Shown here piece after piece: positions 6,964-14,372 of a stretch of DNA of 23,404 nt; position 1 is the stretch's first letter; each line of letters opens with the position of its first letter. Source of the stretch: a virus. The stretch lies in IMG/VR virus record IMGVR_UViG_3300044655_000132, positions 1 through 23,404 of that record; one strand, written 5' to 3'. The notes beneath the pieces are model-generated. The model was not told the DNA's origin. It saw only the letters and a program-made list of their open reading frames with translations, and did no database searches. Position numbers and translations under genes: made by a program.

Positions 6964-7762
6964 AGATGTGAAGTTTTACTATGAAAGCGAAGTCGCTTTA
7001 GGCGTTAGTGCCGATGAAGCGGAAATGTGCGGAACGATTGAAGCGCAATTTACGACTTGGGGGGCAAGAAGCGGCGCAGACGGGCGTAAATTTAATTATA
7101 AGGCTGAACCATTCCTTGAATGGGCAAAAGCCTTAGAAGCGTCAGGAAAGCCCTTGCCGATGTATTTCCAACACAATGACGAATCAATGCCTGTTGGTGA
7201 ATGGACTTCATTTGAATTTGACGACAAAGGTATGTCCGGCACAGGTCGTTTGTTTACAAACACAAGCGTTGGCAAAGACCTTTATACTATAATGAAGGAA
7301 TCGCCAAACATGGTTGGTGGTGTTTCAGTTGGCGCATACGCTGACGAATACTGCATGGTTGATGCTGAAGGCAATATGCTTGATGCTGGTATTGCGGCAG
7401 ACGAAGGTTATTTCCAAATAACTAAAGGTGGTTTGCGCGAAGTGTCAATCGTTATGCAACCAAACAACCTAGAAGCAAACATTAGAAAACTAGAATCATG
7501 CCTTGAAGCAGATGGCACGATTAACCCAAGAAATTTGGAATCTGCCTTGCGTGATGCAGGGGTTTCAAAACAGAATGCGGCGGTTGCCGTTTCTGTATTT
7601 AAGGGCGTATTGGAAAGTCGGCGTGATGCTGGCGAAACAGTTACCCTTAAAAACGACACGGTTCGGCGTGATGCTGAAGCGGAAGCCGCCAACAGCGAAT
7701 TGCTTGCCGCACTTGCGGAACGCGATTTGTTAAAAAAACTTAACCAAAGAATTAAAGGATAA
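6956..7762 (+). CDS. Prohead serine protease (HK97 gp4-like)
   Basis: The 268-residue protein matures the procapsid by cutting the scaffold part from the major capsid protein. Visible landmarks: MCGTIEAQFTTWG at 24-36, catalytic His73 in MYFQHND, a beta segment VGEWTSFEFDDKGMSGTGRL, catalytic Ser124 in GGVSVGA, and GLREVSIVMQPNN, the usual closing strand. The last 80 residues (from about LESALRDAGVS) are charged, helical and probably disordered or scaffold-like, as in relatives. Its ATG lies within the preceding small ORF. It ends three bases before the first capsid gene. Confidence 0.92.
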   Translation: MTKDVKFYYESEVALGVSADEAEMCGTIEAQFTTWGARSGADGRKFNYKAEPFLEWAKALEASGKPLPMYFQHNDESMPVGEWTSFEFDDKGMSGTGRLFTNTSVGKDLYTIMKESPNMVGGVSVGAYADEYCMVDAEGNMLDAGIAADEGYFQITKGGLREVSIVMQPNNLEANIRKLESCLEADGTINPRNLESALRDAGVSKQNAAVAVSVFKGVLESRRDAGETVTLKNDTVRRDAEAEAANSELLAALAERDLLKKLNQRIKG

Positions 7763-7765
7763 ATC

Positions 7766-9112
7766 ATGTCAAAAGAAATCATTGAAAAACTTGACGCTAT
7801 TGAAGCACAAAATACTGCTGAAATTGCAAAAGTTACCGAAGCAGTTGCATTGCAAGTAGCGGCTGTTGAAGAAAAACTAACCCAAGAATTTGCAGAAAAA
7901 GTTGCGGCTTTAGAAGCAAAAGTTGCTGATATTAAATCCCCATCAATCATCAAAGTTCAAAAGACTGTTGGTGCTGATGTTAATAAACGCGTTAAAGAAG
8001 CATTGTCTTCATTCTACAAAGGCAACAGCCGTCTTGAAAAAGAATTTGCTTTGTTTGCTGATGAATCAGAACACGAAGCGTTTATGAAAGAAGCGTCTGC
8101 CTTAACTGGTTCAGGTGCAGGTATCGGTGGTCGCACGGCTTATGACCCTGTATTTACACCATTGCGTTTGGCTAACCCTTTGCGTGGTGTTGGTCGTAAT
8201 GTAACAACTGACGGTTCTACCTATCAATTCCGTGCGCGTGTTGGCAATCCGGGTGAAGGCTGGGGCTATCCTGTTGTCAACAATACTGCGGCAACAACTG
8301 AAAACACAAACATTTGGCAATTAAACTTGCAAGATTTGAATGTGCAATTTCCAGTTAGAACAGCGGCTTTAGATGACATTGACGGTTTGGAAGCAAACAT
8401 TGTTTCAGACATGCTTAGTTCATTTTCGGAAAGTGAAGGTCTTTCAATGGTGCAGAACAATGACCAAGGTGCGACCACATTACCATACGGCGGTTCAAAC
8501 GGCTTACGCGGTTTAAATCAATATCCGGGTGCTAATGCAACTTACACAGGCGGCAAAACTTCAACAGCGTCATTTGGCACAAGCGGCACAGGTTCATCTG
8601 CTGGTTTACACAGCATTGCAACTTACGACCAATTGACAACCAATGGCAACACCATTACTAACAATGTAAATTACAAAGATATTGTTAATTTCATTTACGC
8701 ATTGCCACAACAATACTGGACTGAATCTGCTAAATTTATGATTAGCCCGTTAATGCTTGCCGCAATTCGTGGTTTAACTGACACAAATGGTCGCCCAATT
8801 TACATTGACGGTTTATCACGCACAGACGGCATTGTTGGTTCATTGCTTGGTTTTGATGTAGTAGTCAACAAATACCTAGATGTTCCTTCAATCACTTCAA
8901 CTGCAAGCACCGACAGCCTATATCCAATGTATTTTGGTGATTGGTCAAAAGCCTTTGCAATCGTTGATAGATTGAACATGGTATTGCGCCGCTACGACCA
9001 AACGACACCGGGTTCAATTGTGTTTTTTGGCGAAAAGCGTGTGGCTTCTTCCATCGTTGACTGCAATAGTATTATTCGCTATCGTTCAACAGCAACAGTA
9101 ACAAAACCATAA
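7766..9112 (+). CDS. Major capsid protein 1 with N-terminal scaffold (HK97 fold)
   Basis: The 448-residue product has an N-terminal coiled coil of about 60 residues with heptad spacing (IIEKLDAIEAQ, then VAAVEEKLTQEFAEKVAALE), the delta-type scaffold removed by the protease. After a linker, the mature shell begins near EASALTGSGAGIGG (about 112-125). Capsid landmarks: LRLANPLRGVG, IWQLNLQDLNVQFPVRTAAL, DDIDGLEANIVSDML, NNDQGATTLPYGGSNGLRG, ALPQQYW, and the C-terminal RRYDQTTPGSIVFFGEKR. AAAGGA stands seven bases before the ATG. It is followed by an intrinsic terminator and then by a second capsid gene related to it. Confidence 0.93.
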   Translation: MSKEIIEKLDAIEAQNTAEIAKVTEAVALQVAAVEEKLTQEFAEKVAALEAKVADIKSPSIIKVQKTVGADVNKRVKEALSSFYKGNSRLEKEFALFADESEHEAFMKEASALTGSGAGIGGRTAYDPVFTPLRLANPLRGVGRNVTTDGSTYQFRARVGNPGEGWGYPVVNNTAATTENTNIWQLNLQDLNVQFPVRTAALDDIDGLEANIVSDMLSSFSESEGLSMVQNNDQGATTLPYGGSNGLRGLNQYPGANATYTGGKTSTASFGTSGTGSSAGLHSIATYDQLTTNGNTITNNVNYKDIVNFIYALPQQYWTESAKFMISPLMLAAIRGLTDTNGRPIYIDGLSRTDGIVGSLLGFDVVVNKYLDVPSITSTASTDSLYPMYFGDWSKAFAIVDRLNMVLRRYDQTTPGSIVFFGEKRVASSIVDCNSIIRYRSTATVTKP

Positions 9113-9126
9113 CATCGGTGAAAATT

Positions 9127-9154
9127 GGGGGTGGCAAGCCCATCCCCTTTTTTT
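9127..9154 (+). terminator. Intrinsic terminator between the two capsid genes
   Basis: GGGGGTGG (9127-9134) pairs with CCATCCCC (9140-9147) as an 8-bp stem with one G-U pair and a five-base loop CAAGC, followed by seven T (9148-9154). It lies 15 bases after the first capsid stop. This is a strong rho-independent terminator. The head and tail genes continue on the same strand, so it must be read through in part or overcome, and would lower expression of everything after the first capsid gene. Confidence 0.88.
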
Positions 9155-9175
9155 AATTTTTTAGGAATCAAAACC

Positions 9176-10219
9176 ATGAAGACTGAACAGATTTTAAATG
9201 GCATTAAGGAAGCGTTGATTGATGGAAAGTCAATGGTAAAGTTTTCCGAAAAAGCCCAAGTAGTAAACGAAGCATCGGATTTAACAGGTAGCGGTTTAGG
9301 CATTGGTGGTAAGTATTATTTTGATGATGCTTTTGCCGCATTGCGTTACGCAAACCCTTTCCGTCAAGGTTCACGCCAAATAGTTGGCAAAGGTTCTGCC
9401 GCACAATTCGTTGCCAAAACTGGTAACGCTACAAGCGCGACAAATCCTTTTGGATATACGGTTGACCCTAATAGTGGTTCACCAAACATTGCAACATCGT
9501 TTTGGCAATTGCCAATGCGTGTTATATCAGCACAGTTGCCTATTCGTAGTGCGGTGCTAGATGACATAAACAACTTAGAAGAAGCGGTTGTTCAAGATTT
9601 AATGCTAGAATTTTCGGCTGTTGAAGCCGCATCAATGGCAATCAATGATGACCAATCAGGTTCAACAACATTAACAACAGGTGGCACAGATGGTTTGCGT
9701 GGTTTTGTAAACTATACAACAGGCACAACTGCGGCTTATGGCACAAGTGGCACAGCCATTACAAACGGGTTGCACACCATTAAAACAATTAGCCACAGCG
9801 TAACAACTATTGATTACAATATGGTTACTGACATTGTTAATGCGTTGCCAGCACAATACTGGTCATTGCCATCAACTGCTTGGCACATTCACCCAACTTT
9901 AATCAATTCAATTCGTCAGTTAAAAAATACTGCCGGTTTGCCTTTGTTCTTAGAAGTTGGTGATGATGATGGCGCGGCAGTTGGCTATATGTTTGGCTTC
10001 CCTGTTATCCCTAACCCATACCTTGCCGAACCTGCTGTTGGCGCAATACCATTAGTGTTAGCAAATTGGGATAGATTTATAACCATCGTTGATGGCGAAG
10101 AAATGACAATCCAACGCTTTGACCAAACACAGCCCGGCACGGTAGTTCTTTATTGCGAACGCCGTATGGCTAGTAGCGTGCGCGACCCATTTGCAGGTGT
10201 GTTCTTAAAAGGTGTGTAA
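9176..10219 (+). CDS. Second capsid paralogue lacking the scaffold domain
   Basis: I choose ATG 9176 (TAGGAA upstream) over the in-frame TTG at 9125, which would translate the terminator. The 347-residue product aligns along its whole length with the shell part of capsid protein 1: EASDLTGSGLGIGG, LRYANPFR, FWQLPMRVISAQLPIRSAVL then DDINNLEEAVVQDLM, NDDQSGSTTLTTGGTDGLRG, ALPAQYW, and RFDQTQPGTVVLYCERR at the end. It has only about 32 residues before the EAS motif and no coiled coil. So it is an HK97-fold shell protein that needs no delta cleavage. It may co-assemble with capsid 1, form pentons, or be a minor or decoration component. Function inferred; homology is clear. Confidence 0.88.
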   Translation: MKTEQILNGIKEALIDGKSMVKFSEKAQVVNEASDLTGSGLGIGGKYYFDDAFAALRYANPFRQGSRQIVGKGSAAQFVAKTGNATSATNPFGYTVDPNSGSPNIATSFWQLPMRVISAQLPIRSAVLDDINNLEEAVVQDLMLEFSAVEAASMAINDDQSGSTTLTTGGTDGLRGFVNYTTGTTAAYGTSGTAITNGLHTIKTISHSVTTIDYNMVTDIVNALPAQYWSLPSTAWHIHPTLINSIRQLKNTAGLPLFLEVGDDDGAAVGYMFGFPVIPNPYLAEPAVGAIPLVLANWDRFITIVDGEEMTIQRFDQTQPGTVVLYCERRMASSVRDPFAGVFLKGV

Positions 10220-10221
10220 AA

Positions 10222-10872
10222 ATGAGTGATACCGCATACGGACAAGTTGCATATTCAGCGACACGCAACCCTTTCAATTATGAAAAAATTGAACAGATTA
10301 ACCGTGCCTTAAACACAAGTTGGCTAACACTTGATGAAATAACAAATCAATTAAACTTGTTTCAAGATGAATCGCAAGATGCTTATTTGCAAAGTTTAGA
10401 ATATGCAGTTCGTATGCACATTGAAGATTACTTGGGGATGCCTATTTTCCCGATTACTTTTCGCACTTATTACGGCATTAGTTCACAATACAACACGCCA
10501 ATGTTTTTAGATTTGCCTGAAGTTTCGCAAAACGCAACCGTTATCAATAGTGTTAAGTTTTATAATGCAGACACGCCAAGCATTCTTGAAACATTAGCGA
10601 CTTCAACTTATTACTATGACGCAACTGGCAACAAGGTGATTTTAAATGGTGGCATTCCATCTAATATAAGCACTTTTAGAACATCGCCAATCGTTGTTGA
10701 ATATACTGTAAGCCCAAGCATATTGTCGCAATATCCGGTGATTAAGCAGGCTGGCTTGTTGTTATTGACACACTTATATAACAATAGAAGTGATACAACA
10801 TCAACAGCATTACAAAAAATACCGTTTGGCGTTGATGCTTTATTGCGCCCTTATAAACCTTTGGTAATGTAA
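10222..10872 (+). CDS. Head-tail connector (HK97 gp6-like)
   Basis: The 216-residue protein contains WLTLDEITNQLNL followed by QDESQDAYLQSLEYAVRMHI and EDYLGMPIF (about 32-74), the helical core of gp6-like adaptors that form a ring under the portal. A beta-rich middle (YYYDATGNKVIL) and the C-terminal helix YPVIKQAGLLLLTHLYNNRS, with the closing segment IPFGVDALLRPYK, complete the family pattern. Length is within the longer (phiE125 gp8-like) branch. The start is two bases after the preceding stop. Its place after capsid and before the head-closure protein is the standard order. Confidence 0.85.
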   Translation: MSDTAYGQVAYSATRNPFNYEKIEQINRALNTSWLTLDEITNQLNLFQDESQDAYLQSLEYAVRMHIEDYLGMPIFPITFRTYYGISSQYNTPMFLDLPEVSQNATVINSVKFYNADTPSILETLATSTYYYDATGNKVILNGGIPSNISTFRTSPIVVEYTVSPSILSQYPVIKQAGLLLLTHLYNNRSDTTSTALQKIPFGVDALLRPYKPLVM

Positions 10873-10881
10873 GGGTTTAAC

Positions 10882-11226
10882 ATGGGCATCGCACGATTTG
10901 AAAATGTAGATGTAAACACACTAACATTTGCGATAGACAGTTATGGTTCAGGCAATACTGTAATAACAAAAAAATTTACAAGCCGACCATTGGTTTCATC
11001 CGTAAGAAATTCGGTTGCAATCTTGGAAAAGTATCGTGTTTATTCTGATTTGATTCAGTTCAAATTTAATTACACGCCTTGGGTTCGCGATGTAGTTATT
11101 AACCAAAATCTTTATTCATTCACATGGAATGGTCAAGATTGGCGCGTTACGGATGCTATTGAATCCAATGATAGAATGTCCGTAACTGTTATGTGCTACC
11201 GTTCAGACCCGGCGACAAAGGTATAA
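10882..11226 (+). CDS. Head closure / head-tail joining protein
   Basis: The 114-residue product is almost all beta, with the family-typical ending FTWNGQDWRVTDAIESNDRM-SVTVMCYR: a short barrel strand where the word 'W-R-V' precedes a residue-rich loop, then the last strand. Phage head-tail joining proteins (SPP1 gp16-like, head-closure class) share this. They close the connector channel after packaging and offer the tail docking site. It sits between the gp6-like connector and the tail-terminator-like gene, exactly where this class is expected. The stop is one base before the next ATG. Confidence 0.75.
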   Translation: MGIARFENVDVNTLTFAIDSYGSGNTVITKKFTSRPLVSSVRNSVAILEKYRVYSDLIQFKFNYTPWVRDVVINQNLYSFTWNGQDWRVTDAIESNDRMSVTVMCYRSDPATKV

Positions 11227-11227
11227 G

Positions 11228-11653
11228 ATGACAACACAAAATAACATAACGCAATATGCACAAGCAATTCAAGAACAGTTGACAAGTATATTTTCACCTG
11301 TTCCCGTGTATTCATTGTTCAACAGGAATTTTGCAACACAACCAAAGTTTGTTACATGGCAGTTAAGGAATGTTCATCAAGATGTCTATACAGGCTATCA
11401 GACCAACAAGGGTATTGATAGACCGACATTCCAAATAAGCATTTTCACTTCTAACTTACAAACTGGAATGGCAGACGGATTGGCATTGACAAATACTTTG
11501 CTTCAATCATTGCATGGCTATTCAGGGATGTTTGGCACAACGCATGGATTTAATATATCCAAAGCGGATGTAACAATGTTGTATCATGGATATGATGATG
11601 AAATTGATTTGTTTAATGTATTTTTGGATTGCACATTAGACATTCCAGCATAA
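11228..11653 (+). CDS. Tail terminator / tail completion protein
   Basis: The 141-residue protein starts with a helix (ITQYAQAIQEQLTSIF), then PVPVYSLFNR and a series of strands (PKFVTWQLRNVHQDVYTGYQ, then PTFQISIFTS), then a second helix (MADGLALTNTLLQSLHG) and a final strand. The alpha-beta order matches DUF3168 or lambda gpU-like tail terminators, which cap the tail tube at its final length and join it to the head. The position between head closure and the tail tube genes supports this. The subfamily is uncertain. Confidence 0.75.
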   Translation: MTTQNNITQYAQAIQEQLTSIFSPVPVYSLFNRNFATQPKFVTWQLRNVHQDVYTGYQTNKGIDRPTFQISIFTSNLQTGMADGLALTNTLLQSLHGYSGMFGTTHGFNISKADVTMLYHGYDDEIDLFNVFLDCTLDIPA

Positions 11654-11693
11654 TAAGACAGAAATTTTTAACTATTTAAAAGGAATTTTAATC

Positions 11694-12188
11694 ATGGCAT
11701 TACCAAATAAAGTTTTACCGGGTTTTAGTGCAACCCTATATATGCAACCAACATCAACACCAACACCGTTGACAGTAGCGCAACTTTCATTAGTGGCAAG
11801 CGTTTCACCAATAGCAATTTCAGGCAACGCAGTTCCAGTTGAAAACATCCCTGCGTTTGGTGCTGACGATGCTGTTGCTTCATTTGGTGTTGCTGGTTCA
11901 CGCCAAGGCGACAAAATACCGGTGCAAAATGCGCCAACATCCATGTCAATCACAGCGGCATGGAATCCTTCTGATGCACAATTATTGTTAATCCGTGGCG
12001 ATTCTTACAATGGCACAGTTGACCGCACCTTTGTTATTGCCGCAACAGATGGCACAAACATTGTTTACTATGCGTTCAATGGTCGCGTAGGTAATTTTCA
12101 AATTGATTCTGCCGTTGGTGCTGAAGCGAAATGTATGTTCACCATCCATCCGCGTGGCAATCAATACGGTTGGTCAAACAACGCTTAA
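11694..12188 (+). CDS. Major tail tube protein 1
   Basis: The 164-residue product is beta-rich. It begins MALPNKVLPGFSATLYMQ, then a variable segment (about 14-45), then a conserved block (AVPVENIPAFGADDAVASFG onward) to the end (IHPRGNQYGWSN). Size, composition and place between the tail terminator and the chaperones and tape measure fit a lambda-type tail tube protein, which polymerises around the tape measure. It is preceded by AAAGGAAT, a strong ribosome binding site as expected for an abundant protein. The next gene is a close paralogue. Confidence 0.85.
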   Translation: MALPNKVLPGFSATLYMQPTSTPTPLTVAQLSLVASVSPIAISGNAVPVENIPAFGADDAVASFGVAGSRQGDKIPVQNAPTSMSITAAWNPSDAQLLLIRGDSYNGTVDRTFVIAATDGTNIVYYAFNGRVGNFQIDSAVGAEAKCMFTIHPRGNQYGWSNNA

Positions 12189-12203
12189 TTAAGGGGATAT
12201 AAC

Positions 12204-12722
12204 ATGGCATTACCAAACAAAGTATTACCCGGCTTTTCAGCCGCACTATGGATGCAGTCAGCGGCAACGCCAACACCATTCACAACAGCAAACTTGGCTA
12301 TATGGACAGCCCAAGTTGCAACAATCGTTGGCACAGCGGCAGGTGGCACAGGCGCGGCTGGCATGGCAGTTCCGGTTGAAAATGTTCCAGCATTCGGCGC
12401 GGATGATGCGGTTGCTTCATTCGGCGTTGCAGGCAGTCGCCAAGGGGATAAAATACCAGTTCAAAACGCACCAACTTCAATGTCTATAACAGCCGCTTGG
12501 AATCCATCCGATGCCGCGTTGCTACAAATACGCGCTGATTCATACAACGGCACGGTTGACAGGACATTTGTTGTTTCTGCTTATGATGGCACAAACACCG
12601 TTGCTTATGCTTTCAATGCGCGTGTAGGCAATTTCCAAATTGATTCAGCGGTAGGTGCTGAAGCCAAGTGTTTATTTACTATTCACCCACGCGGCAATCA
12701 ATACGGTTGGTCAAATTCATAA
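12204..12722 (+). CDS. Major tail tube protein 2 (tandem paralogue)
   Basis: The 172-residue protein repeats the first tail protein: the same first 13 residues, a divergent Ala/Thr/Gly-rich segment with nine extra residues (about 14-54), then 106 of 117 identical residues from AVPVEN to GYWSN-like end (GNQYGWSN). The DNA is far less similar: in the first 40 codons of that block 24 codons differ and 23 of the differences are silent. AAGGGG stands before the ATG. It is probably a second tube subunit; the variable segment may be a surface loop. An intrinsic terminator follows. Confidence 0.85.
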   Translation: MALPNKVLPGFSAALWMQSAATPTPFTTANLAIWTAQVATIVGTAAGGTGAAGMAVPVENVPAFGADDAVASFGVAGSRQGDKIPVQNAPTSMSITAAWNPSDAALLQIRADSYNGTVDRTFVVSAYDGTNTVAYAFNARVGNFQIDSAVGAEAKCLFTIHPRGNQYGWSNS

Positions 12723-12729
12723 TGAAGTC

Positions 12730-12758
12730 AGCCCTGCTTGGAAACTTGCAGGGCTTTT
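12730..12758 (+). terminator. Intrinsic terminator after tail tube genes
   Basis: AGCCCTGC (12730-12737) pairs perfectly with GCAGGGCT (12748-12755) across a ten-base loop, followed by only TTTT (12755-12758). The eight-pair GC-rich stem is strong, the T run short, so termination is likely partial. Phages often set high tail tube to low minor-tail ratios with such a site right after the tube gene. Confidence 0.75.
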
Positions 12759-12770
12759 AAAGGATAAGAT

Positions 12771-12995
12771 ATGACAGAAATAAATAAGAACAGCGATTTA
12801 CTTGGTTTCCTTGTTATGAAAATGGCAAGCGAAAAAAAGGATTGGTTTGGCTTTTCTGAACAGCGCGTTACCGGCATAAACTTAGTGCATGAAATTGCAA
12901 AGCACCATGCGGATAAGATGTCGCCGCAGGATGTTGTTGATTATGTCAAAGACTTAAACGATGCGATTTACCAAGGCTTCATTAAGGTTAGATAA
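12771..12995 (+). CDS. Hypothetical protein, 74 aa
   Basis: The product is helical and charged: SDLLGFLVMKMASEKKDWFG, a turn, then INLVHEIAKHHADKMSPQDV and a final helix ending GFIKVR. AAAGGA lies ten bases before the ATG, just after the terminator. Its TAA overlaps the next ATG by one base. It lies between the tail tube genes and the gp10-like gene, where I know of no fixed family. Function not recognised. Confidence 0.6.
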   Translation: MTEINKNSDLLGFLVMKMASEKKDWFGFSEQRVTGINLVHEIAKHHADKMSPQDVVDYVKDLNDAIYQGFIKVR

Positions 12996-13552
12996 TGTCA
13001 AGAAGCACAAACACAACCAAGTTTGCAATCAACGGATTAAGCGAAACGCTTGAAGTGTTTAGGTTATTGGAAGAAGAAATTGGCGATAAAAAAGCCCGTT
13101 CAAAAGTTCTAATTCCAGCGGCAAAAGAAGCAATGAAAACCGTATTGACTGCGGCAAAAAAAGACGCACCTTATGACGATTCGCCTGACCACACAGGACT
13201 TCATTTAAAAAATTCATTGTCAATTTTTGCAAGGCGACCAACTAGAAACGACAAGCGTTCGCTTTATGTTTCAAAGACTGATTCAGTCATTGCAATGGTT
13301 ACAACAAAACCAATTCCTAAGAAGTTAAAAAAACAAACCGTAGGGATGAAAAGAAAAGAAGCCAAAAAGTTTTATGCCAGCAAAGGCATAATTTATGATG
13401 GTCGTGCAATAGCCAATGAATTTGGAACGGCTAAAATGGCGGCACAACCATTTATGCGACCAGCATTAGAATCAAACGCCGGCATAGTTATATCAAGGCT
13501 TGGCGAAATTTTAAAACAAAAGATAGAACAATATAAGGCGAAAAATATATGA
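12995..13552 (+). CDS. HK97 gp10-like head-tail/tail protein
   Basis: The 185-residue protein has the HK97 gp10 pattern: an N-terminal helix (EVFRLLEEEIGDKKARSK), KEAMKTVLTAAKKDAPYD, the substrate-like region with THTGLHLKNS-type sequence (DHTGLHLKNSLSIFARR), and the signature near the C terminus, IANEFGTAKMAAQPFMRPAL. Members take part in completing the head-tail interface or tail. In most HK97-like genomes it lies before the tail tube gene; here it follows both tube genes. Strongly basic. It overlaps the genes on both sides (one base before, ATGA after). Confidence 0.8.
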   Translation: MSRSTNTTKFAINGLSETLEVFRLLEEEIGDKKARSKVLIPAAKEAMKTVLTAAKKDAPYDDSPDHTGLHLKNSLSIFARRPTRNDKRSLYVSKTDSVIAMVTTKPIPKKLKKQTVGMKRKEAKKFYASKGIIYDGRAIANEFGTAKMAAQPFMRPALESNAGIVISRLGEILKQKIEQYKAKNI

Positions 13553-14028
13553 GTAAATTAGGCAATGCTTTAGGTAGCAAATATCAAGAAAACAAACTTT
13601 CAATTCTTACTCGCACATTCGTTTTAGGCGACCACACTTTTAAAGTTCGCGTTCCAACAGCCGGTGAAATAGAAGCAATTTTTGCTTATTACAAAACACC
13701 AAACGAAGATGATGTTGAAAAGATTTTTCAAGAAATCACAACCAACTTGCGTAACAGTAAAGAAAACAAAGCCGATGGTGTTGAATTTACCAATGATGAT
13801 GTAATCGTTGATGGTCGTTCAATGCGCGAAACAGCAAGGACAAAGGCTGGCGTTCAGCATGGTATTGTTGAATATATGAAATTGCTTATACCGGAAACAG
13901 GGGCAAGCCTTGAAGATTTAACTTATGCCGACATTGAAGAAGATTTTCCATTTGCCGTGCAACTGCAATTCCTAGATAAAATCAGGGAAACAATCAGCAC
14001 CGACTATAAGGAAACGCGCCAAAAGTAA
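13549..14028 (+). CDS. Tail assembly chaperone (gpG-like)
   Basis: The 159-residue protein precedes a second small ORF and the tape measure gene, the constant position of lambda gpG-like chaperones, which bind the tape measure and recruit tube protein. Visible: a beta start (RTFVLGDHTFKVRVPTAGEI), acidic helices, and a charged end (TDYKETRQK). The last codons are CAA-AAG-TAA inside CCAAAAG, where a -1 slip would join the downstream frame. The frame downstream is open in -1 from 14010. Confidence 0.75.
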   Translation: MSKLGNALGSKYQENKLSILTRTFVLGDHTFKVRVPTAGEIEAIFAYYKTPNEDDVEKIFQEITTNLRNSKENKADGVEFTNDDVIVDGRSMRETARTKAGVQHGIVEYMKLLIPETGASLEDLTYADIEEDFPFAVQLQFLDKIRETISTDYKETRQK

Positions 14029-14369
14029 TAGGTTCGTTGCGAACGCAAGTTAAGGCGGCAATGATTTTCAACGGACACACGCAAGATAGTATTGCCGAAT
14101 TGGATGAAATAACTATGTCTGAAATCATGGTTATGTATGCAGATGGAATTATAGGTAATCATGGATTGTTGCAAAGTTCAGCAAGTTTAACCGCTGGCGT
14201 TTTTAATTATTTAAGGGGTGCAAACACGCCACCTTATACTGTAAAATCCATATTAGGTAATTGTTATGCCTACATTTATGATGATGAAGAATTGCCTGCA
14301 AACGATAGTCTGTTATTATTTATGACACAGGCGCAAGGGTTTGATTTAAGTAAGTTTGAAAAGGGTTAG
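14010..14369 (+). CDS. Tail chaperone extension (gpT-like), probably made by -1 frameshift
   Basis: This frame is in -1 relative to the gpG-like gene. It opens just after TAA at 14007-14009 and runs to TAG at 14367-14369. The only initiator-like codon near its start is TTG at 14037, with no ribosome binding site, so independent translation is unlikely. The product includes TQVKAAMIFNGHTQDSIAEL and ends FDLSKFEKG. In lambda, a small fraction of ribosomes shift to give gpGT, which binds the tape measure. The candidate slip site is CCAAAAG (14019-14025). Exact fusion junction is inferred. Confidence 0.7.
   Translation, partial: GNAPKVIGSLRTQVKAAMIFNGHTQDSIAELDEITMSEIMVMYADGIIGNHGLLQSSASLTAGVFNYLRGANTPPYTVKSILGNCYAYIYDDEELPANDSLLLFMTQAQGFDLSKFEKG
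14019..14044 (+). promoter_or_regulatory. Candidate -1 frameshift signal
   Basis: CCAAAAG (14019-14025) is in phase as C-CAA-AAG, directly before the stop codon TAA. After a six-base spacer comes the small hairpin GTTCG-TTG-CGAAC (14032-14044). Re-pairing is good for Lys (AAG to AAA) but has a middle mismatch for Gln (CAA to CCA), so the heptamer is not canonical. Position and geometry support it. Confidence 0.55.
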
Positions 14370-14372
14370 ATA

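Noticed and set aside
7408-7953. 181-codon minus-strand frame opposite protease and capsid
   Set aside because: It covers the protease tail and capsid coiled coil; Ser/Ala-rich shadow of a Glu/Lys/Ala-rich coding strand, no ribosome site.
9125-9175. Upstream TTG start extending capsid 2 by 17 residues
   Set aside because: It would translate through the terminator hairpin and T tract; ATG 9176 has a proper ribosome binding site.
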